A stretch of DNA of 64,000 bases. It comes from Mesorhizobium sp. WSM3860. GTDB taxonomy: Bacteria; Pseudomonadota; Alphaproteobacteria; Rhizobiales; Rhizobiaceae. Position numbers and translations under genes: made by a program. Of this stretch, positions 48,784 to 56,323 are shown one piece after another. Where the stretch lies: positions 1 to 64,000 of the forward strand of contig NZ_NSGF01000018.1 of the NCBI RefSeq assembly GCF_002294995.1, written 5' to 3'. Every line of letters starts with the position of its first letter. The stretch's first letter is position 1. The notes under the pieces are model-generated. The model did not search any database. It was given only the letters and a program-made list of their open reading frames with translations, and was not told where the DNA came from.

Positions 48784-49734
48784 TTAGCCCTGAGGCCAAG
48801 AGCTGATCTTCATCAGCTCGCCGGGCTGCGCGAAGGAACGCACGGTCCACTTAGTTTCAACATTGGTGGCCGCGGTGAGCGCAGCCGCGTTGACTATGGT
48901 GTTGACATCGACCGCATAGGTGCCAGCGCCACCGGCTGGGCCAGTGAGCTGCTGGGTAATAGTGGTGACGGCGGTGATGCCAGCGCCGGTCAGCGTGTCG
49001 CCGACGCCGAAGACGCCAACGATCGTGCCGCCCGCCGTGAACACGCCATAGGTGCCGGAAATCTCTGTACCGGGGTCGACGTCCTGGTCGGGAATGTTGA
49101 CCGCATACGTGCCCACACCGCCCGGGGTACCAGTGAGTTGCTGTATGATCTTGGTGCCGGAGACGACGTCGGTGCCCGAGATCGTGGTGCCGGGGCAGAT
49201 CGTGCCCGAGTTGACCGTCGTGACCGTCAGCACATTGCCGACGATGGAGCCCAGGAAGCCGCTGGTCGCGGCTGCGATGGAGCCGGCCGAAGTGGTCGCG
49301 CCATTCGGCGAGCCGGACGGAGCAGCGGTCGCCGTGCCATCGGCATAGTTGGCGTAGACCTTCTGGCCGACCAGGGCAGGCGTCGCGCCGGCGTTCTTCA
49401 CCCAGAAATCGCCTCCATCGAAGACGGTGATGGGAAAGCCGGCCGGGACCAGCATCGTCGATTCCTGCAGGTATTGCTCGATCAGGCCCTGCTGCTCGCG
49501 ATGGACGAAGCCTGCGACCGGGCCGGTGCCGAAGGTGTTGACCACGGCCGGCGCATTGTCGCTGTCGGCTTGGACATAACTCAGCCAGGCGAAGCGGCCG
49601 ATGACAGCACCTAGCGCGCCGCAGACCAGCGCGCCAGCGGCGGCAAGGACTGTAGAGCGGGGATTGGTGGAAGCGAAATCGCCCTCGACAGCGGGGGCGG
49701 GATTGTAGGCAACCTGCGTCTGAAACCCAGACAT
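48784..49734 (-). CDS. capsid cement/decoration protein with two beta modules (316 aa)
   Basis: MSGFQTQVAYNPAPAVEGDF, then VVNTFGTGPVAGFVHREQQG and VPAGFPITVFDGGDFWVKN, the layout of gp24-like structural cement proteins, which lies between protease and capsid genes. Residues ~150-305 add two copies of the beta module (LTVTTVNSGTICPGTTISG, GTPGGVGTYAVNI; GAGITAVTTITQQLTG, AGTYAVDV). Glues capsomers from outside. Confidence 0.75.
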   Translation of the reverse strand: MSGFQTQVAYNPAPAVEGDFASTNPRSTVLAAAGALVCGALGAVIGRFAWLSYVQADSDNAPAVVNTFGTGPVAGFVHREQQGLIEQYLQESTMLVPAGFPITVFDGGDFWVKNAGATPALVGQKVYANYADGTATAAPSGSPNGATTSAGSIAAATSGFLGSIVGNVLTVTTVNSGTICPGTTISGTDVVSGTKIIQQLTGTPGGVGTYAVNIPDQDVDPGTEISGTYGVFTAGGTIVGVFGVGDTLTGAGITAVTTITQQLTGPAGGAGTYAVDVNTIVNAAALTAATNVETKWTVRSFAQPGELMKISSWPQG

Positions 49735-49806
49735 GGGCGATCTCCTAAATGAAAAGAGCCGGCTCGCTGGCCGGCTCGACGGGCTTGGAAGGGAAAGCCG
49801 CTCGCC

Positions 49807-51717
49807 TTAGAGCGATTTGACGATGTGGGTCTTGGCGGCTGGGAAAAGCTCGTAGAACGAGTTCACCCCGGCAGCGTCCAGGGCGACGGCCGGCTTCTTC
49901 GGTGCGCCGACGCTAGGTAGCGGCTGGGCCTTGAGAATGGCCGGCAGTGCCGAGGGATGGACACCATCGATGTTGACGCCGAGTGAGGTGAGCGCGGTGC
50001 GATAGACGGCATCCGCGCTATCATGGGCCATGGCGAGCTTGCCGATGTAGGGACGAACGGCCTCCTCGGCGGCGCGCACTTCGGCGGCCGATTTGAGCAT
50101 CTCGGCGCGGACCTCGGTCTTGGCCTGCGCCACAGCCGCGGCGATTGCCGCGTCCATGGCCTTCTTGTCGACCTTGTCATCATCGTCCTCGTCGCCGTCT
50201 TCGGCCTTTTTCTTCTTCTCGTCCTCGTCCTCCTCCTGTTCGGAGTCCTCGGCTTTCTCTTTCTTGCCGTCCTCCTCCTCGTCTTCGTCCATGGCTTCCT
50301 GGACCTCGACCTCGTCGAGCGCGACGAGAACCGCCTCGAGACCGTCGAGCTTCTCGTCGGCGGCGAGCTTGCCCTCGGCGGCCTTGCCTACTGCCTTGAG
50401 GATGGCGGGGCGCTTGGCCTTGAAGTTTTCGGCGGTAACGCCCGCGAGAGCCGCGCTGAATTCGATCTTCTGATCGCTGGCGAGCTTGGGCATGACGTGG
50501 GCAAGGATCGCGCCGTGGGCGACGGACGCCATGCGCGACAGCAGTGCTGTTTTCTTCATCGTGATCATCTCCATTTTGCTGTCGCCGACAACAACATCAG
50601 GCCCGGCGCGGCCTTCCTCAACCAATGCAACATGATTGGCGGAAATGTCCCGCATCACGCCGTCGTAGGATTCTCCAGCCAGCGTGCCGGGCGTCATGTC
50701 GGCCCGGTAACGGTAGCTGCTTGAAAGTTCTTTCTGCCGATCGGATTCGATCAGCGCGATCGCTGCGCCATCCCAGATGCTGAGCGGCGCCATCAGATAA
50801 GGCGCATGGAACTCCACGGCGTCGCCCAGCGCGCCCACTACGGCCTCGCGGGGATGATCCTTCGCGCTGACCGGGATGTGCTTGAGCAGCAGCGGCTTGC
50901 CGACGAAGGTCGGGGCGCCTTTCGCCAGCTCGTCTGCGTCGCGATAGAGGCGATAGACCCGGTTCGGATCGAGGCCGAGCGCTTCGTAATCCGGGATCTC
51001 GCGGCCATAATAGGGGCAGACGTTGGCCTTCGAGATCGGCGTCATCTCGACCCGCAGATGGCCGTCCTGATCGAACGAACGCACGCTGTTGCGGTCCATC
51101 GCCAGCGCATCGTTGGCGGCCTCGATCGGTTCCGGCTCGATCTCCTCGCCCCTCGTCCACTTCCCGAAGTTGGAGCGCAGCGTGTTCATATCCTCGGCCG
51201 AAGTGGCGAGCGCTCCCTCGGCGCCGACGCCAAGATGCTCTGCCAACGTGGCACGCAGACCCGGATGAAGCGGCTCGGGTAGCGCGCCTATCGGCGCCCA
51301 TGCATAGCCGGAATGCTCCGCGGTGAGCACCGGGGCGAACTTGCTCTCGACCGCCTGCGCGAAGGTGTGATGCACCCAACCGTTGGGCGTGTCTCGCGAG
51401 TCCAGCAGGTGCCGCGCGCCGGATGGCAGCGTGCCGATTTCCTCAGTGGTCTCGCGCGCCGCGGTCGTTTCGGCGTCCTCGCCCTCTTCCGACTTGCCAC
51501 CGGGCCAGCACCAATGGCCGGGCCAGCTGGTATCAGTCGAAGAGCGCCGGAGCACGAGGACATCGCCATCGGGTGCGACCAGCATCAGCGAGGCCGCCTG
51601 GCTCGCGCTGTCCTTGCCGACGAACTCTTCGCCGACCGCCTTCGGGATGCCGAGCACGCCCCGGCCCTCGGCCGCTGCGTACATGGCGCGGCGCTGGGCC
51701 TCAGATTTCGCAGGCAT
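49807..51717 (-). CDS. Nudix hydrolase fused to DUF2213-type prohead protease/scaffold (636 aa)
   Basis: Residues 1-35 (SEAQRRAMYAAAEGRGVLGI) form a small phage motif. A Nudix fold follows, with a full Nudix box at 74-96 (GKSEEGE, then ...REtTEEIG: G-x5-E-x7-RE-x2-EE-x-G). Residues ~215-390 are a DUF2213 prohead protease (EMTPISKANVCPYYGREIPD, GKPLLLKHIPVSAKDHPREA, SSSYRYRADM, ISANHVALVEEGRAG with a likely His/Ser site). Residues 430-560 are an acidic, lysine-studded coil like a scaffold. It processes the procapsid; the Nudix part probably hydrolyses a nucleotide or is a relic. Confidence 0.8.
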   Translation of the reverse strand: MPAKSEAQRRAMYAAAEGRGVLGIPKAVGEEFVGKDSASQAASLMLVAPDGDVLVLRRSSTDTSWPGHWCWPGGKSEEGEDAETTAARETTEEIGTLPSGARHLLDSRDTPNGWVHHTFAQAVESKFAPVLTAEHSGYAWAPIGALPEPLHPGLRATLAEHLGVGAEGALATSAEDMNTLRSNFGKWTRGEEIEPEPIEAANDALAMDRNSVRSFDQDGHLRVEMTPISKANVCPYYGREIPDYEALGLDPNRVYRLYRDADELAKGAPTFVGKPLLLKHIPVSAKDHPREAVVGALGDAVEFHAPYLMAPLSIWDGAAIALIESDRQKELSSSYRYRADMTPGTLAGESYDGVMRDISANHVALVEEGRAGPDVVVGDSKMEMITMKKTALLSRMASVAHGAILAHVMPKLASDQKIEFSAALAGVTAENFKAKRPAILKAVGKAAEGKLAADEKLDGLEAVLVALDEVEVQEAMDEDEEEDGKKEKAEDSEQEEDEDEKKKKAEDGDEDDDDKVDKKAMDAAIAAAVAQAKTEVRAEMLKSAAEVRAAEEAVRPYIGKLAMAHDSADAVYRTALTSLGVNIDGVHPSALPAILKAQPLPSVGAPKKPAVALDAAGVNSFYELFPAAKTHIVKSL

Positions 51718-51735
51718 CGAAAATCGCTCCTGAAA

Positions 51736-51787
51736 TGTAAGGCTTGACCTTACATTTTTGTTGACTTATGTAAGGTGTTGCCTTACA
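51736..51787 (+). promoter_or_regulatory. higBA promoter with two palindromic operators
   Basis: Two copies of TGTAAGG-N5-CCTTACA at 51736-51754 and 51769-51787, centres 33 bp apart (three helix turns). A -35 (TTGACC, 51744-51749) and a -10 (TATGTA, 51767-51772), 17 bp apart, overlap the first and second palindrome. HigA binding here would block its own promoter. Confidence 0.75.
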
Positions 51788-51795
51788 CTCTAAGC

Positions 51796-52074
51796 ATGAT
51801 CAAGACGTTCCGAAACAAAGCCCTGCAACGCTTCTTCGAAACCGGCAAAGCGCGCGGTCTTAGCGTTCAGGACGACAAGCGTGTCGCTCGCATCCTGCGG
51901 GCCTTGGAAGCGGCGGCACGGCCACAGGACATGGACCTGCCCGGCTATCACTTTCACGGCCTCGTTGGTCAAGACAAAGGCCGATATTCGGTCCGCGTCA
52001 CCGGCAACTACCGGATCACATTCGGGTGGGATGGCGAGGACGCCATCGACGTAGAAATGGAGGATTACCACTGA
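51796..52074 (+). CDS. higB: HigB-type toxin (RelE/ParE superfamily, 92 aa)
   Basis: MIKTFRNKALQRFFETGKAR, then KRVARILRALEAAARPQDMD, LPGYHFHGLVGQDKGRYSVR and NYRITFGWDGEDAIDVEMED. Typical HigB: a ribosome-dependent mRNA interferase. The toxin gene comes first and its stop overlaps the antitoxin start by one base, as in HigBA loci. Opposite to the phage operon, so likely a moron aiding prophage maintenance or defence. Confidence 0.9.
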   Translation: MIKTFRNKALQRFFETGKARGLSVQDDKRVARILRALEAAARPQDMDLPGYHFHGLVGQDKGRYSVRVTGNYRITFGWDGEDAIDVEMEDYH

Positions 52075-52388
52075 TGAACACGAAAGCCATCAAGCGCGGC
52101 CTGCCCGCGATGCATCCCGGCGAGCTTCTGCGCGAAGACGTCATCCCGGCGCTCGACAAGTCGAAGACCGAGATCGCCAAGCTGCTCGGTATTTCGCGCA
52201 AGACGCTCTACGACATCATCGACGAGAAGCAGCCCGTGACTGTCCACATGGCGCTGCGCCTCGGCAAGCTGGTCGGCAACGGCCCGGTGCTCTGGCTCAA
52301 CCTCCAGCGCAACTATGATCTGGAGCAGGCCGAGAAGGCGCTCAGCGCCGAGATCAAGGCCATCCCGACGCTGCATGCTGCCACCTGA
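52074..52388 (+). CDS. higA: HigA-type antitoxin (XRE family, 104 aa)
   Basis: MNTKAIKRGLPAMHPGELLR, EDVIPALDKSKTEIAKLLGI, SRKTLYDIIDEKQPVTVHMA and WLNLQRNYDLEQAEKAL. The MHPGE-L-E---P and SR-TL---I-----VT--MA-RL blocks are typical of HigA. Binds HigB and represses the promoter through the twin palindromes. Confidence 0.9.
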   Translation: MNTKAIKRGLPAMHPGELLREDVIPALDKSKTEIAKLLGISRKTLYDIIDEKQPVTVHMALRLGKLVGNGPVLWLNLQRNYDLEQAEKALSAEIKAIPTLHAAT

Positions 52389-52462
52389 GCGGTCGAGGAA
52401 CTTTATTGGTTTGCCGCACGTTTTTCCCGGCGAACCAATTTCGGTTCTAGGAAAGGGGAAAC

Positions 52463-52714
52463 ATGGAAAATCCAGGTGTCGGTTGGATAGCGGCTATCGT
52501 CATCGGCGGGATCGCCGGCTGGCTCGCCGAGATGTTCATGAAGAGCAATATGGGCGTGCTCATGAACATCCTTTTGGGGGTTGTCGGCGCCATCGTCGCT
52601 AACCTCCTTCTCGGACTGCTGGGCGTATCACTGACCGGATGGATTGGCTATCTTGTCGCCGGCTTCATTGGCGCATGTATTTTGATCGCTGTTGCCCGAA
52701 TGTTCAGACGCTGA
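52463..52714 (+). CDS. GlsB/YeaQ/YmgE-type membrane protein (83 aa)
   Basis: MENPGVGWIAAIVIGGIAGW, then LMNILLGVVGAIVANLLLGL and GWIGYLVAGFIGACILIAVA. Three membrane helices with GG--GW--E and N---G--GA----- motifs of this stress-linked family. AGGAAAGGGGAAAC precedes the ATG. A perfect terminator follows. A host-type gene beside higBA. Confidence 0.85.
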   Translation: MENPGVGWIAAIVIGGIAGWLAEMFMKSNMGVLMNILLGVVGAIVANLLLGLLGVSLTGWIGYLVAGFIGACILIAVARMFRR

Positions 52715-52737
52715 ACCGGCAAACCGGGCGCACTGAA

Positions 52738-52771
52738 GCGCGTGATCCCATACGATCACGCGCTTTTCTTT
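52738..52771. terminator. strong bidirectional terminator
   Basis: GCGCGTGATC-CCATAC-GATCACGCGC (10-bp perfect stem, 52738-52763), then TTTTCTTT. On the other strand AAAAGAAA precedes the hairpin. It separates the plus-strand higBA/GlsB unit from the minus-strand head gene whose stop is at 52770. Confidence 0.8.
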
Positions 52772-53594
52772 AGGAAAAGCCCTTGATGATCGGCTTCCCG
52801 ACGCATCGGCAACCGGGTTCCTCGCCCGGCCGGATGAAGCGCTTGAGCGCCGGGTCATACCAGCCGGTCGAAATCTTGTAGCGGACCTTCTCACGGCCAG
52901 CCTGGACGTGCGTGGGGCGCGGTTCTTTCCCGCCGCCGCTATGGTGCCATTCGGCTTCGTCGATGCCGAGTTCCAGTTGGCGCGCTGTGTTGAAGGCCGA
53001 TGTCGCCTTGTTGTTCTGGTCGAGCGCGATGAAGGCCGCGCGTCGCTTCGTGATGCCGGAATAGCGCTCCAGGTCCTGCACGAGGCCGGCAAGGTCCCGG
53101 CCGGTCTGGACCGACCGCATCACCGCGCCTTCGACCTGGTCGAAATACTGCGACGGGATCGACTTGATCAGCGCCACATTGGCGTGGATCGTCGCATCGA
53201 CGACGTCGCGCATCGCGGCCGTCATCTTCAATTCGACCGAGATGCCGCCATCGCGCAGGATCTTGCGTAGCGCCGCGCTCGAACGTTTCTCGACCGAGAG
53301 CGCGAAATAGTCGCCCAGCTGCTCGGACGCGAGGTCGAAGCGCTTGGTCCATTGCGCGGCAAGCTTGCGGATCGATCGGCGCAGCGCATCCGCCGGCGTC
53401 TCGTCCTGCGCCAAGCGGGGCGTATTGGCCCGGTAGGAGCCTTTGAGCCAGTAGATCACGCTATCGCTCATGGCGTCGATCAAGCGCGTCAGGCGGCCCC
53501 TGTAGGCCGTCTCAATCCCGACGTTGGGTCGGACGGGGCGAAGGACCTTTTCGTTGCGCTTGGCCGTCCGACGACTTTGTAGGCTGGACATCAC
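52770..53594 (-). CDS. head morphogenesis protein (SPP1 gp7/Mu gpF-like, 274 aa)
   Basis: A helical N-terminus (residues 20-130), then the conserved block SGITKRRAAFIALDQNNKAT, ELGIDEAEWHHSGGGKEPRP, THVQAGREKVRYKI and FIRPGEEPGCRC, the F-like signature ending in PG--PGCRC. Minor capsid protein needed for head assembly. Normally it follows portal directly; here three small genes stand between. Confidence 0.85.
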   Translation of the reverse strand: MMSSLQSRRTAKRNEKVLRPVRPNVGIETAYRGRLTRLIDAMSDSVIYWLKGSYRANTPRLAQDETPADALRRSIRKLAAQWTKRFDLASEQLGDYFALSVEKRSSAALRKILRDGGISVELKMTAAMRDVVDATIHANVALIKSIPSQYFDQVEGAVMRSVQTGRDLAGLVQDLERYSGITKRRAAFIALDQNNKATSAFNTARQLELGIDEAEWHHSGGGKEPRPTHVQAGREKVRYKISTGWYDPALKRFIRPGEEPGCRCVGKPIIKGFS

Positions 53595-53669
53595 GATCCC
53601 TCAGCGTCTCGGCGATCTCGCGATCGTCGGGCGTCTGTGCTTTGAGGAGTTCCCAGAGATTGAGCGTGA

Positions 53670-53864
53670 TCAAGCGGTGCCGGCGTTGTCCGTGATGGGA
53701 GCCGCACTATCTGCCGGCTCCTCGGACTTGGCAACACCGGCGACCCAGACAAACCGTTCCAACACGAGAACGGTTTGGAAGAACTTGTCAGGGTCGATTT
53801 CGCCGGACGTGCTTGTGCCTACCAACTCGACAAGCCGGAGCCGGACTTCGCGGGCCTCGTTCAT
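53670..53864 (-). CDS. small hypothetical protein (64 aa)
   Basis: MNEAREVRLRLVELVGTST, then DPDKFFQTVLVLERFVWVAG and VAKSEEPADSAAP. Helical, no family recognised. One of three small genes that separate portal and head morphogenesis genes. Start chosen at the ATG nearest the conserved-looking helix. Confidence 0.45.
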   Translation of the reverse strand: MNEAREVRLRLVELVGTSTSGEIDPDKFFQTVLVLERFVWVAGVAKSEEPADSAAPITDNAGTA

Positions 53865-54052
53865 GGCCCTTCCTATTCGAAACGTCCCGCCCCTCAAACC
53901 GTTACTAGGGATGGCGCCTGTAGATGACATCGCGATGGTAAGGGGCATTGCCGGCAAGGTGAGAAGCATCTGGCCCGGCAGCGCCTGGTTATTGAAAACC
54001 TAGAACGCCTTAAGTTGCCGGTAGACCAAGCGAACGATTTTCTGACTTTGCT

Positions 54053-54247
54053 TCAGGGCTTACAACGTCCAGCATCACTTGCGTCGGTTGCTGGAAAAGG
54101 ACGAGGGCGAGACCGCTCTAGAAGCTGGCGTGATTGCTCAATAGCACGCCGGGTTTCATCGACCGTCCATTTGACCTCTCTAATCTCAAGGTACGTCCGG
54201 TCAAGGAGGCGAAGGGCGCTCTCGATGATGCCTGATCGGTTATCCAC
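54053..54247 (-). CDS. small helical protein (64 aa)
   Basis: MDNRSGIIESALRLLDRTYL, then VKWTVDETRRAIEQSRQLLE. The ETRRAIEQSRQLLERS helix resembles a stretch of the 1939 protein (QTREAIDRSRQKLRETR), pointing to a host small-gene origin. Function unknown. Confidence 0.5.
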   Translation of the reverse strand: MDNRSGIIESALRLLDRTYLEIREVKWTVDETRRAIEQSRQLLERSRPRPFPATDASDAGRCKP

Positions 54248-54484
54248 GGACCCATGCGGACATTTTAGCCTCCGTGAGATAAGGATTGAAGACCCCTCTG
54301 CCGTCGAGAGCGGATCTGTTTTCTAGCTTTTTCGGGCTTCGTTGGGTGTTCCTGAAGCCACTGCACCGCAAGATTGGACCTTTCCAGCTTTCAGGTCCAT
54401 AGTGTCGCCATCACCGGCAACGGCATGCGTTGGGCGTCGGTGGCTGAGAGATATTGAGCTCCCGCCTAGAGCCGGAGCGCCTCG

Positions 54485-54694
54485 ATGCCGGATTATCAAT
54501 CTCGAATTGCGTTGGCAGAAAAGCACGTCGCGAAAGGGCGCGAGCTTGTCGAAAGGCAACGCGAACAGATTAAACGCATACGAGCGCAGGGACGGCAAAG
54601 CTTGGAGGCTGAACACTTGCTCGTCCTATTCGAGAAAACCCTTGCGATTTTTGAGGATGACCTAGCCGCCATCTTTCTCCGAAGTCAGGACTAA
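54485..54694 (+). CDS. small helical protein, IARQ family (69 aa)
   Basis: MPDYQSRIALAEKHVAKGRE, then LVERQREQIKRIRAQGRQSL and LLVLFEKTLAIFEDDLAAIF. The intact family member; relatives at 2825 (host island) and 47370 (broken). Almost all helix. Opposite to the phage operon. Confidence 0.6.
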   Translation: MPDYQSRIALAEKHVAKGRELVERQREQIKRIRAQGRQSLEAEHLLVLFEKTLAIFEDDLAAIFLRSQD

Positions 54695-54739
54695 GACGAC
54701 TTACGCGAAAGCGCCTATTGCGATCGGGGACCCGACCCA

Positions 54740-56323
54740 CTACCCCTCGGCGCTCTCGGTATCCTTTACCCGAGCGCCATTCGGCACCAGCCCATCCTCT
54801 TCCTCTTCGAGGAGGTCGGGCATGTCCCCGACGTCGATCGAGGAGAAGTCCGAGTCCGGATCAGCGCCAACGCGCTGGCGCGATTCCTCAGGCGAGATCA
54901 CGCCGCCGTCGATCAGGATCACGTCGCGCTCGGCCTTGATCTTTTCAACCTCGGCCGCTTCCTTCTCGTTGGTCTCTTCGAGCTTTTCAAACTCGAAGTC
55001 GATGCCGGGGTCGGTCTCGCCCCAGAGCGAGATCATCACCAGGCCGAGAAGGCGGTGCAGCGGCTGCCGGAACAGGTGTTCCTGGAACGAGTGCACGTAG
55101 TCGTAAAAGACCTGGATTTCGCCCTCGGAGGACGCGTTGAGCCCCGCCGGCTGCGTGCCGAGCAGCTTCACCAGCGGGATGTGGCTCACTGACGCCATGT
55201 GCTCTTGCGCCTGCGCCTGGAGCACGTCCAGCCCGGAGAGCGGAGCCGAGACGTTCTTGAAGTCCTCGCTGTCCTTGTCGATCATCATCAGGCCGCGATT
55301 GGACCTGACCAAATTGAAAAGTTCGGCGCGCCGGAAGAGCTGATCGCCATCGGCCTGCAGCGTCTCGCCGAGATTGGTGGCGAGCAGGAAAACGCTGAAC
55401 ATCGAGATGATGTCGTTCACCGACTGGCGCGTCTCCAGCCAGTTGTCGACATAGGGCTTGCACATCTGCGACAGCGACAAGCCGCCGAATGAATAGGTCG
55501 GCTTCAACAGGTCTGGCACCTCGCGCCCGATCAAGGTGATCAGCCGCGTGGTGTGGACGATCTTGGCCTGCACATACCAGCTTTCGGGCCGATACCAGTT
55601 GTCCTTGAGCGGATCGCTCGAGTTGTAATTGGTCGGATAGCACCAGACCGCCTCGACGGTGCGCAGCGCCTTGATCGGCTTCTTGGAGAACTTGGTGACG
55701 CTGAGCTTGTCCCAGCCGTCGCCGATCGGCTTTTGCAGCTCTTCGGGATCGTCGGTGTCGCCGGTGTCGATGTAGATGTGACCGCGGCCGAAGAAGCCAT
55801 CCTGCTCGGCGGCGCGGCAGAAGATGTCGCGCACGTTGAGGCGCTTGAACTCGGCCTCCAGCTCCGCGATCTTGTCGGCCTTGTCATCGCCGTCGTTCGA
55901 GGTGAAGCGGATCCATTTGCGCGTCATCTCGGTCGCGATGGTCTCGGAGATCACCCGGTATTCCGGGCGCTGAGCCAGCTCCGAGAGGTAGGCGTAGCCG
56001 AGGAAGGTGATCCCCTCCGAGAAGTAGCCGCTCAGCGCGAAGCCGTTCGCCCAGCTCTGAACCGCGCCGACGGCGCTGTCCATGGCAAGCCCGGTGTTGC
56101 CCGACGGGAGCACGCCATCCGGGTGCTTGGGCAGGGTGAAGACCGGCACCGGCTGTTTCGGTGCGGCCGCTTGCGCGCGGATCGCCGACAGCATCGCATC
56201 CGAGATGCGCGTGGGAGGACGCGCTCCAGGAGGAACTGCTGCCGGCGGCGCCGACGCAGGGACGTCGGCGACTGGCCCGCGTGTCCAACGACGGCGCAAT
56301 GCGCCCCAAAGTTTCTTGATCAT
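54740..56323 (-). CDS. DUF1073-type portal protein (527 aa)
   Basis: MIKKLWGALRRRWTRGPVAD, then FLGYAYLSELAQRPEYRVIS, ETIATEMTRKWIRFTSN and YSFGGLSLSQMCKPYVDNWL, SEGEIQVFYDYVHSFQEHLF. The Y--L--LAQ-PEYR-I----A-E-TRKWI pattern is that of DUF1073 portals. Twelve copies form the DNA gate at one head vertex. ATGA overlap with the large terminase. Confidence 0.85.
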   Translation of the reverse strand: MIKKLWGALRRRWTRGPVADVPASAPPAAVPPGARPPTRISDAMLSAIRAQAAAPKQPVPVFTLPKHPDGVLPSGNTGLAMDSAVGAVQSWANGFALSGYFSEGITFLGYAYLSELAQRPEYRVISETIATEMTRKWIRFTSNDGDDKADKIAELEAEFKRLNVRDIFCRAAEQDGFFGRGHIYIDTGDTDDPEELQKPIGDGWDKLSVTKFSKKPIKALRTVEAVWCYPTNYNSSDPLKDNWYRPESWYVQAKIVHTTRLITLIGREVPDLLKPTYSFGGLSLSQMCKPYVDNWLETRQSVNDIISMFSVFLLATNLGETLQADGDQLFRRAELFNLVRSNRGLMMIDKDSEDFKNVSAPLSGLDVLQAQAQEHMASVSHIPLVKLLGTQPAGLNASSEGEIQVFYDYVHSFQEHLFRQPLHRLLGLVMISLWGETDPGIDFEFEKLEETNEKEAAEVEKIKAERDVILIDGGVISPEESRQRVGADPDSDFSSIDVGDMPDLLEEEEDGLVPNGARVKDTESAEG

